Assembly (NCBI RefSeq): GCF_947623445.1
Contig: NC_135244.1
Location: 23,498,860 to 23,562,859, forward strand
Direction of reading: 5' to 3'
Source of the DNA: Clavelina lepadiformis
Taxonomy: Eukaryota > Chordata > Ascidiacea > Aplousobranchia > Clavelinidae
DNA length: 64,000 bases
Shown here: piece after piece, positions 1 to 10,977 of the stretch
How the letters are laid out: each line of letters starts with the position of its first letter
Position numbering within the stretch: position 1 is the first letter of the stretch
Program-made: the position numbers and the translations under genes
Notes under the pieces: generated by a model
Database searches by the model: none
Seen by the model: the letters and a program-made list of their open reading frames with translations, nothing else
What the model was told of the DNA's origin: nothing

Positions 1-143
1 TCGACTCACTTAGGCTTACTCATGTAAAAAGGTTGATGACGTGTCACAAAGAAAAGCGCAGAAACAAACGACGTGGTCTTTTGTGTCCAAGAGTTTAATC
101 GATGCAAAACGCAGCTCAGAGAATAGAAGATCAACCTGCGGGT
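1..143 (+). repeat. Kelch intron segment from a further unit to the left
   Basis: These bases closely match the intron between kelch exons 3 and 4 of unit 1 (about 7,684-7,820) and unit 2 (about 21,893-22,035). From about 144 onward the sequence instead matches TIR intron 1 of unit 3 (about 31,538 onward). The window therefore opens inside a kelch intron that has been joined to a TIR intron. This implies the tandem cluster continues to the left of the window. Confidence 0.75.
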
Positions 144-1630
144 TATGTTGCGATGTCTTGAAAATTTATATTAACTGTTGCTTGATGAATCTTTTTTCGA
201 GTGGAGCCATATTTTATTTAATCATCTGCGTGGAGTCGCTTTGCTTTTTATACATTTCATTAATATCATTGCCCAGTGACCCAGTGATATCTAAGTGAAA
301 GGCAAATTCAAAAACAAACTTGTTTTAAATCAAGTATTAGTTGTGAGTAAATATACTGTTGAAAGGATTTGTGCTGATATACTGTAGTGATTAAGCAGTT
401 ATTGCCACAAATCAATGGTAAACACCGCCTAGTTCTTGCTTATTGTGACGTAGATGGCGGCCATTATAGTATTACGTCACAATGAAAAAATCAACGGGTA
501 TAACTGAGATATTTAAATCAAGTATCAACAGAATATTTTATGTTACTGACAAACAAAATAAGGCATCATAATAGATTGCTTTGTAACAGGAATGTTTTGC
601 GTGATATAAGGCGAAGCGAACTTAATCTTCATTTTTGTTGCTACCCTAGTCCAGTAGTGATAACTGTGGTGTGGTCACATTATGATGTGATCAGCGAAAC
701 ATGCGACGTGAAATGCGTAAACGTTTGCGTGGTATCTACGCAACATTACAAAAGGAATTTAATTTCATTTCAAAAAAATATAAAATACGAGACCAGTAGT
801 AAATATAAACTGAATCGTTTTTTACACGCGCCACAGATAACATGCAAACCTTTACTCATTTGACGTCGCATGCTTCGCTGATCATGCAGACGTCATATCG
901 AACTAGCCCAGTGCGTAGGATTTAAAGCATAAAAACATACAAACTGGGAAAACGTTTTTCAATACTTTCGGCACGACCTGCTTCACAGAACGCTTGTACA
1001 CTTGTATAAAAAGAATAAAAGCAGCAGGACAATTAGCATTGTTACGTAAACGCCATTGAAAACATATTTACATTCAAACCTTAACTCGGTGAGAGTCTGG
1101 TCCGTTCATTACGCTTTAGCTAGCCTAGCACTACTATAGTATACCACACTTAATTGAAACCCTATTCATGAAGCATACATCCGCCTTCTCCATCATACCA
1201 GTAGGCCGAAATTGCGACATAAATTTGGCAATAACTGCTCAACTACTACGTATTATTGAATATTCTTTCTGCAGCATTCTTACCGACAACTATTCACCCT
1301 TTTCCAAATACCGTCGAAGAGGCAAAATATTTTCGATCGCTTATACTTAACGATGAAAATTATCAACTCGCTTTGATTCATTTTTAAGTTGTTTTAAGCG
1401 TTTTTGGATTCGGACTGTAAAGATTAAGCCGCCCAGTTGGGCAGCATATGCATTCATATACAGGACGAAAAAAATATTAAAAATATGCTCTTTAGTTTTT
1501 ATTTCACAGTAATTTAAATCTTACGTACTGGGCAAGTTCGATACGAAGTCACGTTACGTGGTCAGCAAAGCACGTGAAGTGAATACGTAAGAGATTTGTT
1601 GCTTCATCAACTTGACATGGATTGTTCTAG

Positions 1631-2690
1631 ATCCATGATGGTTTGTCTGATGCTGGGTACTAGGTTTGGATCGACAAGGGACAGATGAAAGGAAATATCT
1701 ATGAGAAAATGGGGCAAGCAGTCGATAATGCTCACGTGGTTCTGATGTTCCTTTCTCCTAACTACGAGACAAGCGAAAATTGTATACGGGAATCTTCGCT
1801 CACAACTGATTTGGCAAAAAAGATCGTCCCAATTCGAGTCCTTCCTGATGAATACCAGCTTATAACCAGGCTTCGTGAGTATGATAATCTACGATATATG
1901 TAGATCTATAATCTATGATAATCTATAGGAATATCATCAATCGTAATAAGCTGCCTGAACCTGTCCATCTAAGCAATAAATTCTTGCCTTTTTTTCTACA
2001 TAACTAAAGATGGCGTTTAATTGTTCTAATATTTTTTATTTTGTTCCCTTGTTGACCTCATTTCTGAGGAGAAATTAATGTGGTCGCCTTTTATTAGGAG
2101 TTAGTTATCCCTAAAGTTTTTGGTCAGCTTTTTCTTGTTAGTTTTATGAGTGCAACGTTGCCATAAATTGCTCATTTCAACATTTTGCTGTTATACCAAT
2201 GTTGATAATTGCAGGTTTGCTGACACAAGGCTTGACCTACTACAACTTCAACAATGGATCCTTTGATGACAATTTCAACCAACTTCTTCATGAGATAGGT
2301 GAGTTTTGCCTTGAAATATTACTTTCTTCAAATTTCCCAGATACTTTGTACATATTGCCAACTGAAAACCCCAACTTCTTTTGGATTTATTTAAATTGTA
2401 TATGGAGGACACTACGACCTAAACTGTAAACGGTCTTTGTAGATTAATCAATCATCGACTCGGTATAGATGTTGATAATAGCAGAATAATAATATTTGTG
2501 CATGTGTATACTATTATTTGATGATCAGTGGATGACTACTTCTATCAGTATATGCTTGAAAATATACATCAACTACTTTGGTTAAGGTTTGTTTTTATTT
2601 TTTGTTTTGTTTTAGAATCCATTCCTGGTATAGAAATGACAAGAAAAGTGGAAACTAAACTTCGTAAAATGAAAATTGCAGAAGTTCCCG
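1631..2690 (+). pseudogene. TIR domain exons of unit 1 (three exons, first one stopped)
   Basis: The exons read GY-stop-VWIDKGQMKG, then a hydrophobic strand VVLMFLSPNYE, then SENCIRE with the Glu (1790-1792) at the position of the catalytic Glu of NAD-cleaving TIR domains, then KKIVPIRV. The next exon gives LTYYNFNNGSFDDNF and the last a short linker, RKVETKLRKMKIAE. These are the hallmarks of animal TIR domains (Y-x-V-W-I-D box, S-x-x-C-x-x-E, I-P-I-x-V). The 244-, 84- and 75-nt exons correspond to the 241-, 84- and 75-nt exons of unit 3. The TAG at 1661 is the only frame break. Confidence 0.75.
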
Positions 2691-3634
2691 GTAATAAGTT
2701 ATTTTTTAACATGGTAACAACATTTTTAAGTTATTACTTCTGTTAACAACTAAATAACTAAAACTCAAACTGATTCACCAACAAATAGAAACAAAATCCT
2801 TTATTGTTTGTGAATAAATTTCATTGATATCTCAAATCAAAGGTGAATACTTACTCTACATCTTAATTGCTGTCCCCAGAGAGTGAAATCTAAATCATCA
2901 TGTACAAAATTTTCAATCAAGATAACAAAGTTCGACAAAAAGCGACTAAACTAATCCAGACTTTTTTCTAAAACGGTTTAATGTCGATTGCTTGTTTAGG
3001 CTGCATTAGTGTTCATTAAAAAACAGTTCTATCGAACTCTTTTTTTGTTTTTGTGTTTACTTAAATTGAATTATTTCGGTTTCCTTTCAACTTCAACCAC
3101 TACACAGACACTGGCTGTTGTATATTAGATTGTTAACTTTATGCAAGATTTTTTTACCTTTGTTACAAATCAGGAATAACAAATCAATCAAGAAGCTGTA
3201 AAAGAAAATGTGCTATTTAATCTCCCTCCTTATTGTCAAGCATTATGTTGATGACGCAATAAAGGATGCTAGATTTGACGCAAATATCGATTTGATAAAA
3301 TAATCTTTCCTTCCCGTGTTCTGAAAAATCATTCGCGTATCGACTTTATGATAAAAGTTTCATATGCGCCTGTGTTAAACTCACTAATGCTGCAAAGGTG
3401 GAAACCATGAGGAGATATTTAATGAAAACTCCAACCGTGGTTATAATATTTGGTCACAACCAATGCCATCACGTCACTATTGGGAACATATTGACCGCGT
3501 TCTTGACGTTGATAATGACAAGAGGAAAAATAAGCTTATTCTACACAGTACTTCGAGTTAAACAAATTTAAGTTCGTGACCTAGTGAGATCCGAGTTAAT
3601 GATCTTTCAGTGTTTGCTGTAATTTCTTTAACAG

Positions 3635-6600
3635 ATCAGTCTGATGAGATACTTGTCATTGGTAGATCGGGTTGTCCACAAAGTGTTGTCAAGTTCAACA
3701 CCAAGACAAAGCAGTGGAGTAAAATGCCGGTATGTTTGCGTTTTAAATGCTTTGGTTTACAACAAGCGAAGTCTTTATACTGTCATAGACATACGTCCTT
3801 TTTTCACAGCATTGTGGCACTTACAAAAAAGTTAAATGCCAACAATGTTCATCTGTTTGGTCATGACCAATTCTAACCTTAGAATAGGTGGCGTCTTTTT
3901 ATCAAAAACACCTGGCACAGAAAGATGTCACCAACAAGAATTAAAACTAAAATAAACCAGTTTTCCAAAAGTTTGAAAAATGGCGAGAATTCTCGAATTT
4001 GAATGCAAAGTTCCAAGTGAAGCGACTGTGTGGAGGCAAACCCATGTTGCTGTTTGTAGCAGATCCATTGACCCCAACATGCCACTCAGGCATTTCCACT
4101 TTAAATTTACGTTTTGTTGCGTGTTTGATTTTATCGCTGCATCAAGACATGTTTTCTTTTCAACTTTGCTATTTTATTATCTTTACCATTTCACTTATTA
4201 CTAGGTCACCTATGTCCAACCCAAATACCTTAGTGGAATTAATTAAAAAACAAAACCAAAATGGAAAACCGTCGAAATGGCTCAGAGAAAGCAAAACTCC
4301 ACCTCGCTCCACTCTGCTCGTCTTGCTCTTGCCATTGTGAGAAATGGAGCAAAGTCTAAGATCATTTATTTGTCACAATGTCTTTTGTTACAAATAAATG
4401 TAAATGACATTTGGTGCCCGGCAAGATGCTCATGCACCTTCAAATTTTGCCTCCTTACTCGAGTATGAACTTAATTGGGGCAAAATAGAATTGCCGAAAC
4501 AACAATAATATACGTTACCACGTTAAAGTGTTTTAATTATCGCGAATAACCATTTTATTTTAAAAGCACAAAATTCATTTATGAGTTGGCAAGCTGCTAA
4601 GAAGAGTGGATGTTAAAGTTATGAGCTAACAAACATTCTTTGCGGTCGTGGAATGTCGTGGATTGTTGTTTCTTGATCGAATCGATTGTTATGAATTGTC
4701 GCCTGCAGAAAGTTTATACCTGTGTTGTTATGTGCCACTGTACAATCCCCTCAACCACATAACTTTATTGACCATGTCCATTGGCCATCATTTATTCATG
4801 TTGTGTTGTTACCTGCAGATAGTTTTTGTACCAAGCCATCTCCACTAATAACATCATATCCAGTATTTAGTTGATATTGTTAGTAAATTCACTTCAGTTG
4901 ATGTTGACTTTATGCAATAATGTTTCATCATACAGGATACAAACACTGCTCGGAGATATCCATCTGCTGTAAATTACAATCAACAAATTATATTGATGGC
5001 TGGTGGTAAAGGAATGATTAGTACTTACTACAACTCTGTTGAGATGTTGGACTTGAATGATGAGAATCCAAAGTGGGATAGCAACTTGCCTGCTATGGGA
5101 AAAAAGCGATGTAACTTTGCATCAGCTTTATTGAATGGTAAGTTATTAAACTATCATAACAATAATATAGTTAATAAGTTATTATGGCGTGCAAGTTCAA
5201 GTTCCTGGAAGTTATAGACAGTGATGGTGGGCAACCTCTCTTGTCTCTCACGCTCTCCCTCGCTGAAAAAAGGCTTTTATTCGCGCTTATCTTCTTTTAT
5301 AAAGAAAAGAACTCGTTTTGTCGCTCACGTTTCCGCTCTTTTTGGCGATTAAAAATATTTTCACTCCGGCTCGTTTCAAGACACCAATCGCATTCGTATG
5401 TTGCAAACATCGTATTTGCGTTGTAAAATGTGAGTCCAACTGCAGCTGTAATTGCCTATCATTTATTTGTTGTAAACGGCCTAGGAAATTTAATGGAATC
5501 ACATGCTGAAGAGTTTTCGGGCACACTTGCCGTAAATGATTAATAGACGATTTGAGTTTTAAGACGCTTCAACGATTGTAGATGCCGATGTTTAACAAAT
5601 TAACCTTCTACACTTTCAAACAGTGTTGCGCTTAATTGACAATAAGTAAAACACTTATGTAATTACGTAACGGAGCTGCTGTTACGAACGTTTGTTACAT
5701 GTTATTAAATTTCGTTAATACGCGAGGAATTAGGCGAGGATCCGTCGTCTTCCTCCAGTCACTCAGCTTGTCTTTTTACGTTTGCTGATTAATTTGTTTT
5801 AAATTTGAAATTTTATTTTTATTTGGTCTGGATTTGAAATTGTTCACCAGAACCACTGAACAGGAGCAAGCTTACTTAAATGCCTTGCCCAAGGAGATTA
5901 CTATGGTAGGATAGCGCCATCGAGTGTCGAACCAGGCGCATAATTGCGATTCTGTGCTCCACCACTCACTAATGTTGTGAGATAATCAACAAAGTTTTTG
6001 ACAAAATACTTCAGTTTAGACTTCATTGGTTCAATAATTATGATGTCATAGAAGGATGTAACAAAAACCTTCTCGTATAGATATTCACCTGATTGTGTCT
6101 TGTAGGTCTTGTTTATTGTGCTGGTGGTTGGAATGACACTGGTCGTCTATCATCATGTGAAAGTTACAATCCTGAAGAGAGGAAATGGTCTTCGATAAGG
6201 AACATGAATATAAAGCGAAGTTGGCTTGCGTTGGTCAGTGCACGAGGTGAGTTTATGATTTTGATGTTTCAGGTAAAGTAAAGTGTTTAAAGTAAACTTT
6301 TGTCAAAGTTGTCGAAGTAAATTGAGAGATCACCAATGGTTCGTTTCCACATTGATAAAACTATACCGGCACCTGCCCGGTGATCGCAGTATACGTGAAG
6401 CAGATACTCACGTTCTTATTCGCACATTTTTTTTGATATCGTTCATTTTTACGATACAGGTCCACTTAAAAACGCAAAAAGGTGCACATAGTTGCTGTTT
6501 TCTTATTCTCATTCGTGTTCATGTCCGTGTTGTAACTCCTTGATATTCGTTCTTACGAGAACATGGCCCTCAGAGGAATCCAGACACTTGGATATACTCC

Positions 6601-9600
6601 TAAAAGTTTAACTAAACATAGCTACTTGGCGTTCATCATCACCATCAAATAGTTTGGTGGCAATAACACTTTTTACTTCTTAGCGCTGTTAAGCGAGTTC
6701 AACTCGTTTTATGAGCGCACTTCTCTCAAGTGTTTCCAACTCGGGTTTTCCCCAACCCGAAACCCGGATTTTTCTACCCTTTTCTACGACACGAAACCTG
6801 GGTTTCAAAATGTAAACACCCGGACTTTTAGACAAATCCAGGAAAACTTTGGCGTTCACAATTTTCAAACAAAATGGCGTCGCTGTATACTATTTACGCA
6901 ATTTATTGTTTGGTATTAGGCAATTGTTTCATCACAATATTTAGTTTGCGCAATATTTGTACTGGTTACCTTGATATTAATTTGTAAATAATAATTTGAT
7001 GCATTGATCGAGAAAGTTTTCTCATGTCTTTAGGATGCTGAGGTTACGCAAAGTTCATGACAAAATTGGACAACCAAAATGATTGTTGTAAAATAAAATT
7101 GCCGAACTAATGAAATTACGTAAAGCCGATATAACCGAAAATGAAAACATGAAAATATTCACAGTTCTGCCGGGATCAACAAAAATGTATTAATGAATTG
7201 AACGGATACGAATTACAAAAATTCGACTGTATTACAATAATGTTGATTTTACCTTAATATTGAGTTAGTTTTCACAAAAACATCCGCTTTTCTCAAAACC
7301 TTAAAAAACAACCAGGTTTGTCACTTACACCGGGAACCCGGGTTTTGAAATTTCGTCCCTAATTTGAAAAACTACTTTTCTCTCGTTTAAAACGTTTTAA
7401 CAAAAAAAGAATTCAAAGCGAGTTCACGCTGCCTGGTCGTGTCAAGTGAACTCGTTGACGAGCTTGGAAACCGGTTGAGACATTTTATGCCAATACCACA
7501 AAATACTAATATCTCGATTGGTTTTATGGAAACGGAAAATTCATGCATAGGCTTAATCACTTACTTGAGATAGTATTTTAAAAAGATTTAAATAAGTTGC
7601 CCTAACCCAGTAGCCTTGATATCGCATTGCGTGTACTCATTTTTGCGTAGGTCGTTGTTCTGACACGCGTCGCTGACTTAGCTCAACTCACTTAGGCTTA
7701 CTCATGTAAAAAGGTTGATGACGTGTCACAAAGAAAAGCGCAGAAACAAACGATGTGGTCTTTTGTGTTCAAGAGTTTAATCGATGCAAAACGCAGCTCA
7801 GAGAATAGAAAATCAAGCTGTTGGTCACGTGTTAAATGTTGTATGATTTCAAATGACAGTCTGTGTGACGTCACAGATACCGTGCTTTCCAGAAATTTCT
7901 AAATTTGGCGTCTGGAATCATATTCCATGTATTTTGAAACAAATTTATAAAAATCAACAAAAGATAAAATAATTGAGCAACGGAAATTGGTCCTAGAAAA
8001 TTTCACAACTGCGAAGAATTTGACTTTCCTTCATAAAGTGCTGGAGCAATAATGCTCGAATTTCAAGCACAAGTGACGTGTTTAATTGATAGATGGTTGA
8101 TTTTGAAAGGTTTGCTTTATGCGCTTGGGGGATGGGATGGTAATACAACAAACACAGCAGAATGTTATGATCCACGAAACGGAAAGTGGGAATATATTCC
8201 ACCGATGAAAACCTGCATATATGGATTAACTGCTGTTGTATTAAACAACGAAATATACGCGATAGGTGAGTCTTGCTGCAAGTGCAAATATCTTTCAAAT
8301 TTTAAGGAGATTTATGACTTGTCATGTTCTTTAAATGAATTAAATCAGGTGGATATGACGGTTCAAATCGTCTCTCTTCTGTTGAAAAATACAACCTGGA
8401 CACGAAAACTTGGATTGATGTTCCATCTATGACTGAGGAAAGATGTGGTGGATCAGCTTGTGTAGTGGCTGGCCTTATATGGGTGTTTGGAGGGTGAGTA
8501 ATTATAGGTATACATAATCACATTATTTTAAATTTATATCATTTAATTTATATATTATAATACCATATTATAATGTCTGCTGCAGTAATTGCCTACCTGG
8601 AGTCTATGAACCACTAGACTAGATGAAGGTGAATGTCATGATGAGTTTTGGGAAATGAATTTAAAAAATTTGTTTCATTAATATGCTCAGTTAATCTATG
8701 GCTCGAACAATGACAGTTTAAAATTCCAGTGATAATTTTCTCAGTAACAATTTCACATATGTGAAATAATTATCACATAAAAAGTGATAACTAAAATTGT
8801 CAATTGTTAGCTGATAATGAGATTGATTTTATAAAAATTTGTAACAGCACTCCAGCATGCAGAATAGATCATTCGTAGTTAGAGACATGGAGAGTGACAG
8901 TTCTTCAAGCAGCGAGGAAGAATGTTTCGCGGTAATAGCTGTTGCTCTGACATACAGACAAATAAAGCACAGAGTGTGGGTTAGAAATGTGTTGAATAAA
9001 AAAGATATCAGCAGCTACAATTTTATTGAAGAACTCGCTATTGGGTATAGAGAAATGTACATTAGATATATGAGAAGGACCTTTAGTTGTTCTAGTTATC
9101 TAGTTTTTAGAAAAAAGACCAGCACCAATACGAATTTTTAAATCTTTACCGAAAAATCCAGTGATAGTTATAAATTACTACCTGTGGAGCCATAACTTTA
9201 TAGTGGCAATAGCAGGCTTCGGAAATGTTTTAATTGGTCACAAAGCCGATCTTGTGAAATGTTTTTTGGTCATTATGACATCATAAAGCATATTAACAAT
9301 TGTATTATTGTTTTACCAGCAAATGCAAACTTCGCATAACAAGCGAAGGGGTTTTTACCTTGGCAGACGTAGCTTGTGACTGTCTGATTGTGAATAGTTA
9401 GACAGTCTGGTATGATTCGGCAGAAGATTTGCTGTAGTAGCTTTTCACCAATTTGGTTTCTAACTTAATCTCAGCCCCAGAATAATTCAAATTACGTGAT
9501 AAAAAAACTAACTAAACATTATTGACCTGATGAGATTGTGTGTCGTTTCTTTTATACGATTGTTTTGCGTTTATGTCAAATGTTTGAGTTCTGCAGAAAT

Positions 9601-10007
9601 TGTAACTATAGACACCGATAAAAAATTGGATACGATAAATGGTCACAGTGATTGACCTAAACTTCGGTGGCAGCTGGTGGCGAGGTTACAAGTTGGCGTG
9701 AAGCCTGGATCACATTGTTTTGTAATCGTCTATTCCGAAGTGGATTACGTAATTTATTTATTATGATTAGTATATTCGGGATAACATGCTTCCAATTATT
9801 AACCTATATACAACCTGGTTCAGCTTTAATTTTGATTAACTCATCGTTTGTAATTTGTGTACATTTTGTGTTTTAAAGAGTTTACTTTATATATTTTATA
9901 GGTGTGATGGCAAAACAGTTGAGTTCTATGATCCAGCCACCAACAAATGGCAAGTATCGACCAACATGGACAGACAACGATGGTGTCCTTGCGTCCTTTC
10001 CATCTGA
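3635..10007 (+). CDS. Kelch propeller exons K1-K6 of unit 1
   Basis: Six exons (3635-3729, 4936-5137, 6106-6246, 8110-8265, 8349-8493, 9902-10007) encode six kelch blades. Blade signatures are IGR in K1 (the usual second Gly is Arg), AGG in K2 and K3, LGG in K4, IGGYDG across K4/K5 and FGGCDG across K5/K6. Each blade then has the ESY/ECY/EKY/EFY and W positions typical of kelch repeats. The frame is open and all donors and acceptors are canonical. The propeller normally binds a partner protein. Listed separately because it is intact while its TIR head is not. Confidence 0.75.
5828..5985 (-). repeat. tRNA-derived SINE-like element
   Basis: Read on the minus strand, this stretch has an RNA polymerase III B-box-like sequence (GGTTCGACACT, complement of about 5,931-5,943) in a tRNA-like head. 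It is followed by a conserved tail with GGGCAAGGC and CAGTGGTTCTGGTGAACA. The same element lies at the equivalent place in unit 3 (about 38,411-38,565) and in the opposite orientation at about 49,160-49,320. Confidence 0.55.
7684..7830 (+). repeat. Copy of the window-start intron segment
   Basis: This part of the K3-K4 intron of unit 1 is nearly identical to bases 1-143 and to about 21,893-22,035. It is the source-type sequence for the recombinant junction at the left edge of the window. Confidence 0.7.
8694..9197 (+). mobile_element. PIF/Harbinger element, internally deleted copy (unit 1)
   Basis: The element is flanked by TTA on both sides (8691-8693 and 9198-9200), the 3-bp target duplication typical of PIF/Harbinger. 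Its ends resemble the inverted ends of the longer copy in unit 3. Inside, from 8857, is an open stretch with an acidic Ser-rich start (SDSSSSSEEE), then KHRVWVRN and YNFIEELAIGYREMY, as in Harbinger transposase N-termini. The DDE catalytic part is missing. It sits in the K5-K6 intron, at the same site as the insertions in units 2 and 3. Confidence 0.7.
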
Positions 10008-10139
10008 AGTTGATACTAAATGATCAATCAATGTTTTCTAATTTGTATAGAAGTACAATGCAATAGTTCATAAAGATATTTCCTTTCAATTAAATGTTGA
10101 GAAAATTATCAAGTTTATGAATTCATGGAATGTACGTAA
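10008..10139 (+). other. Recombinant junction, unit 1 end to BTB-BACK intron
   Basis: Just after the unit 1 stop codon, at about 10,018, the sequence stops resembling the downstream region of units 2-4. It begins to match the BTB-BACK intron of unit 4 (about 49,817-49,935: GATCAATCAATGTTTTCTAA against GAGCAATCAATGTTTTCTAA). Unit 1 therefore has no 3' flank of its own and unit 2 has no BTB exon. CGTAA at 10135-10139 is the left target duplication of the retrotransposon that follows. Confidence 0.65.
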
Positions 10140-10365
10140 TGTTACCGGCCTTTTCTTATGCTGGTTCGAATAGACCTGCAGTTAAACTGTAGAATTGTAT
10201 TTGATAAAATAAAGGGTAAAAACAGGCACGTCTGCTCACAGCTCAGGCAACGGTAAAACTGACACGTTCGCCAACTATCAAGGCGCAATTACAAACATCA
10301 GCGCCTCCGGCCGAAGGCAGAAACGCAAGGCACAAACACGTCAACCGAGCATAACACACGTAACA
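10140..10365 (-). repeat. 3' LTR of the Ty3/gypsy element
   Basis: 226 bp, TG...CA, identical to 15705-15930 except one base. It is the 3' LTR for the minus-strand element. Confidence 0.92.
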
Positions 10366-10378
10366 CTCCTCCCCCTCC
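10366..10378 (-). other. Polypurine tract
   Basis: On the minus strand this reads GGAGGGGGAGGAG, ending directly at the 3' LTR. That is the expected place and composition for the plus-strand primer of reverse transcription. Confidence 0.8.
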
Positions 10379-10977
10379 AATAAATTTCTCTTCGACATTA
10401 GCATAACTGGCTATAAGCTAATATATGGAAAATAAAACGACAAATTGCAATATAATCACGAAGCAACCTCTATACTTCTGTTACCCAGATAATGTGTTAA
10501 TCTTGAAGAAAATTGTCGACCACGTATGCCACAGTGGGCCACAAAAAAAAACTTTACAAAAACGATTCCTCAAACACAGCAAAACGGTGCAGTAGCGAAA
10601 AAATTATGATTATCACACCAATAAAAACAAACGGAAATCAAGGTAAAGCATTTCTATGTAAATAATATAAATACAAACATTACATTGAAAACCACAGCAA
10701 AATTTTAAATAACTTGTCATAAAAGAAATTCAAACATTTTTTGACTATACCAAAACAATAGTACAAACACAATAAAGGTGGGTTACAAATAATCCTTCAT
10801 GCCAATAACACAACAAAAGGTATAAAAACGTGAGATTGAAAGCTAAATTAGACGATATATAACAGATCCGAAATAAAATACCATCATACTTGGTATATGT
10901 GAAACTGTGGTATATATAAAACACAAATCATAGGAAAGTAGTCAACAACATAGCATCAAGCATCACACAATAAACAA
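10379..10977 (-). other. Non-coding part of the retrotransposon between pol and the polypurine tract
   Basis: About 600 AT-rich bases lie between the pol stop and the polypurine tract. I see no open frame or domain, and no envelope-like gene. Confidence 0.5.

Larger units (their letters stand above)
1631..10007 (+). pseudogene. Unit 1: TIR-kelch gene with broken TIR head
   Basis: Exons, all with GT/AG borders: TIR exons 1631-1874, 2215-2298 and 2616-2690; kelch exons 3635-3729 (K1), 4936-5137 (K2), 6106-6246 (K3), 8110-8265 (K4), 8349-8493 (K5) and 9902-10007 (K6, stop TGA at 10005). Exon lengths and phases match unit 3. The first TIR exon (start Met and first strand of the fold, present at 31,450 in unit 3) is absent because the sequence upstream is replaced by kelch-intron DNA. 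The second TIR exon has an in-frame TAG at 1661-1663 where unit 3 has CAG. All six kelch exons remain open. The gene is probably a pseudogene as a TIR-kelch protein. A shorter kelch-only product from an internal start cannot be excluded. Confidence 0.7.

Noticed and set aside
6700..7460. Repeated CCCGAACCCG-like words in the K3-K4 introns (also near 20.8, 39.3 and 33.7 kb)
   Set aside because: Degenerate shared intron sequence that duplicates with the units; no hairpin or coding signal that I could support.
8857..9141. Acidic Ser-rich open frame as a host gene
   Set aside because: It recurs in three introns inside TTA-flanked elements and continues into Harbinger nuclease sequence in unit 3, so it is transposon-derived.
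9667..10020. Open frames reading KQLSSMIQPP at the end of each unit (also at 23.9, 43.2 and 55.8 kb)
   Set aside because: These are the +1 shadow of kelch exon K6, whose true frame reads KTVEFYDPA and ends at the shared TGA.
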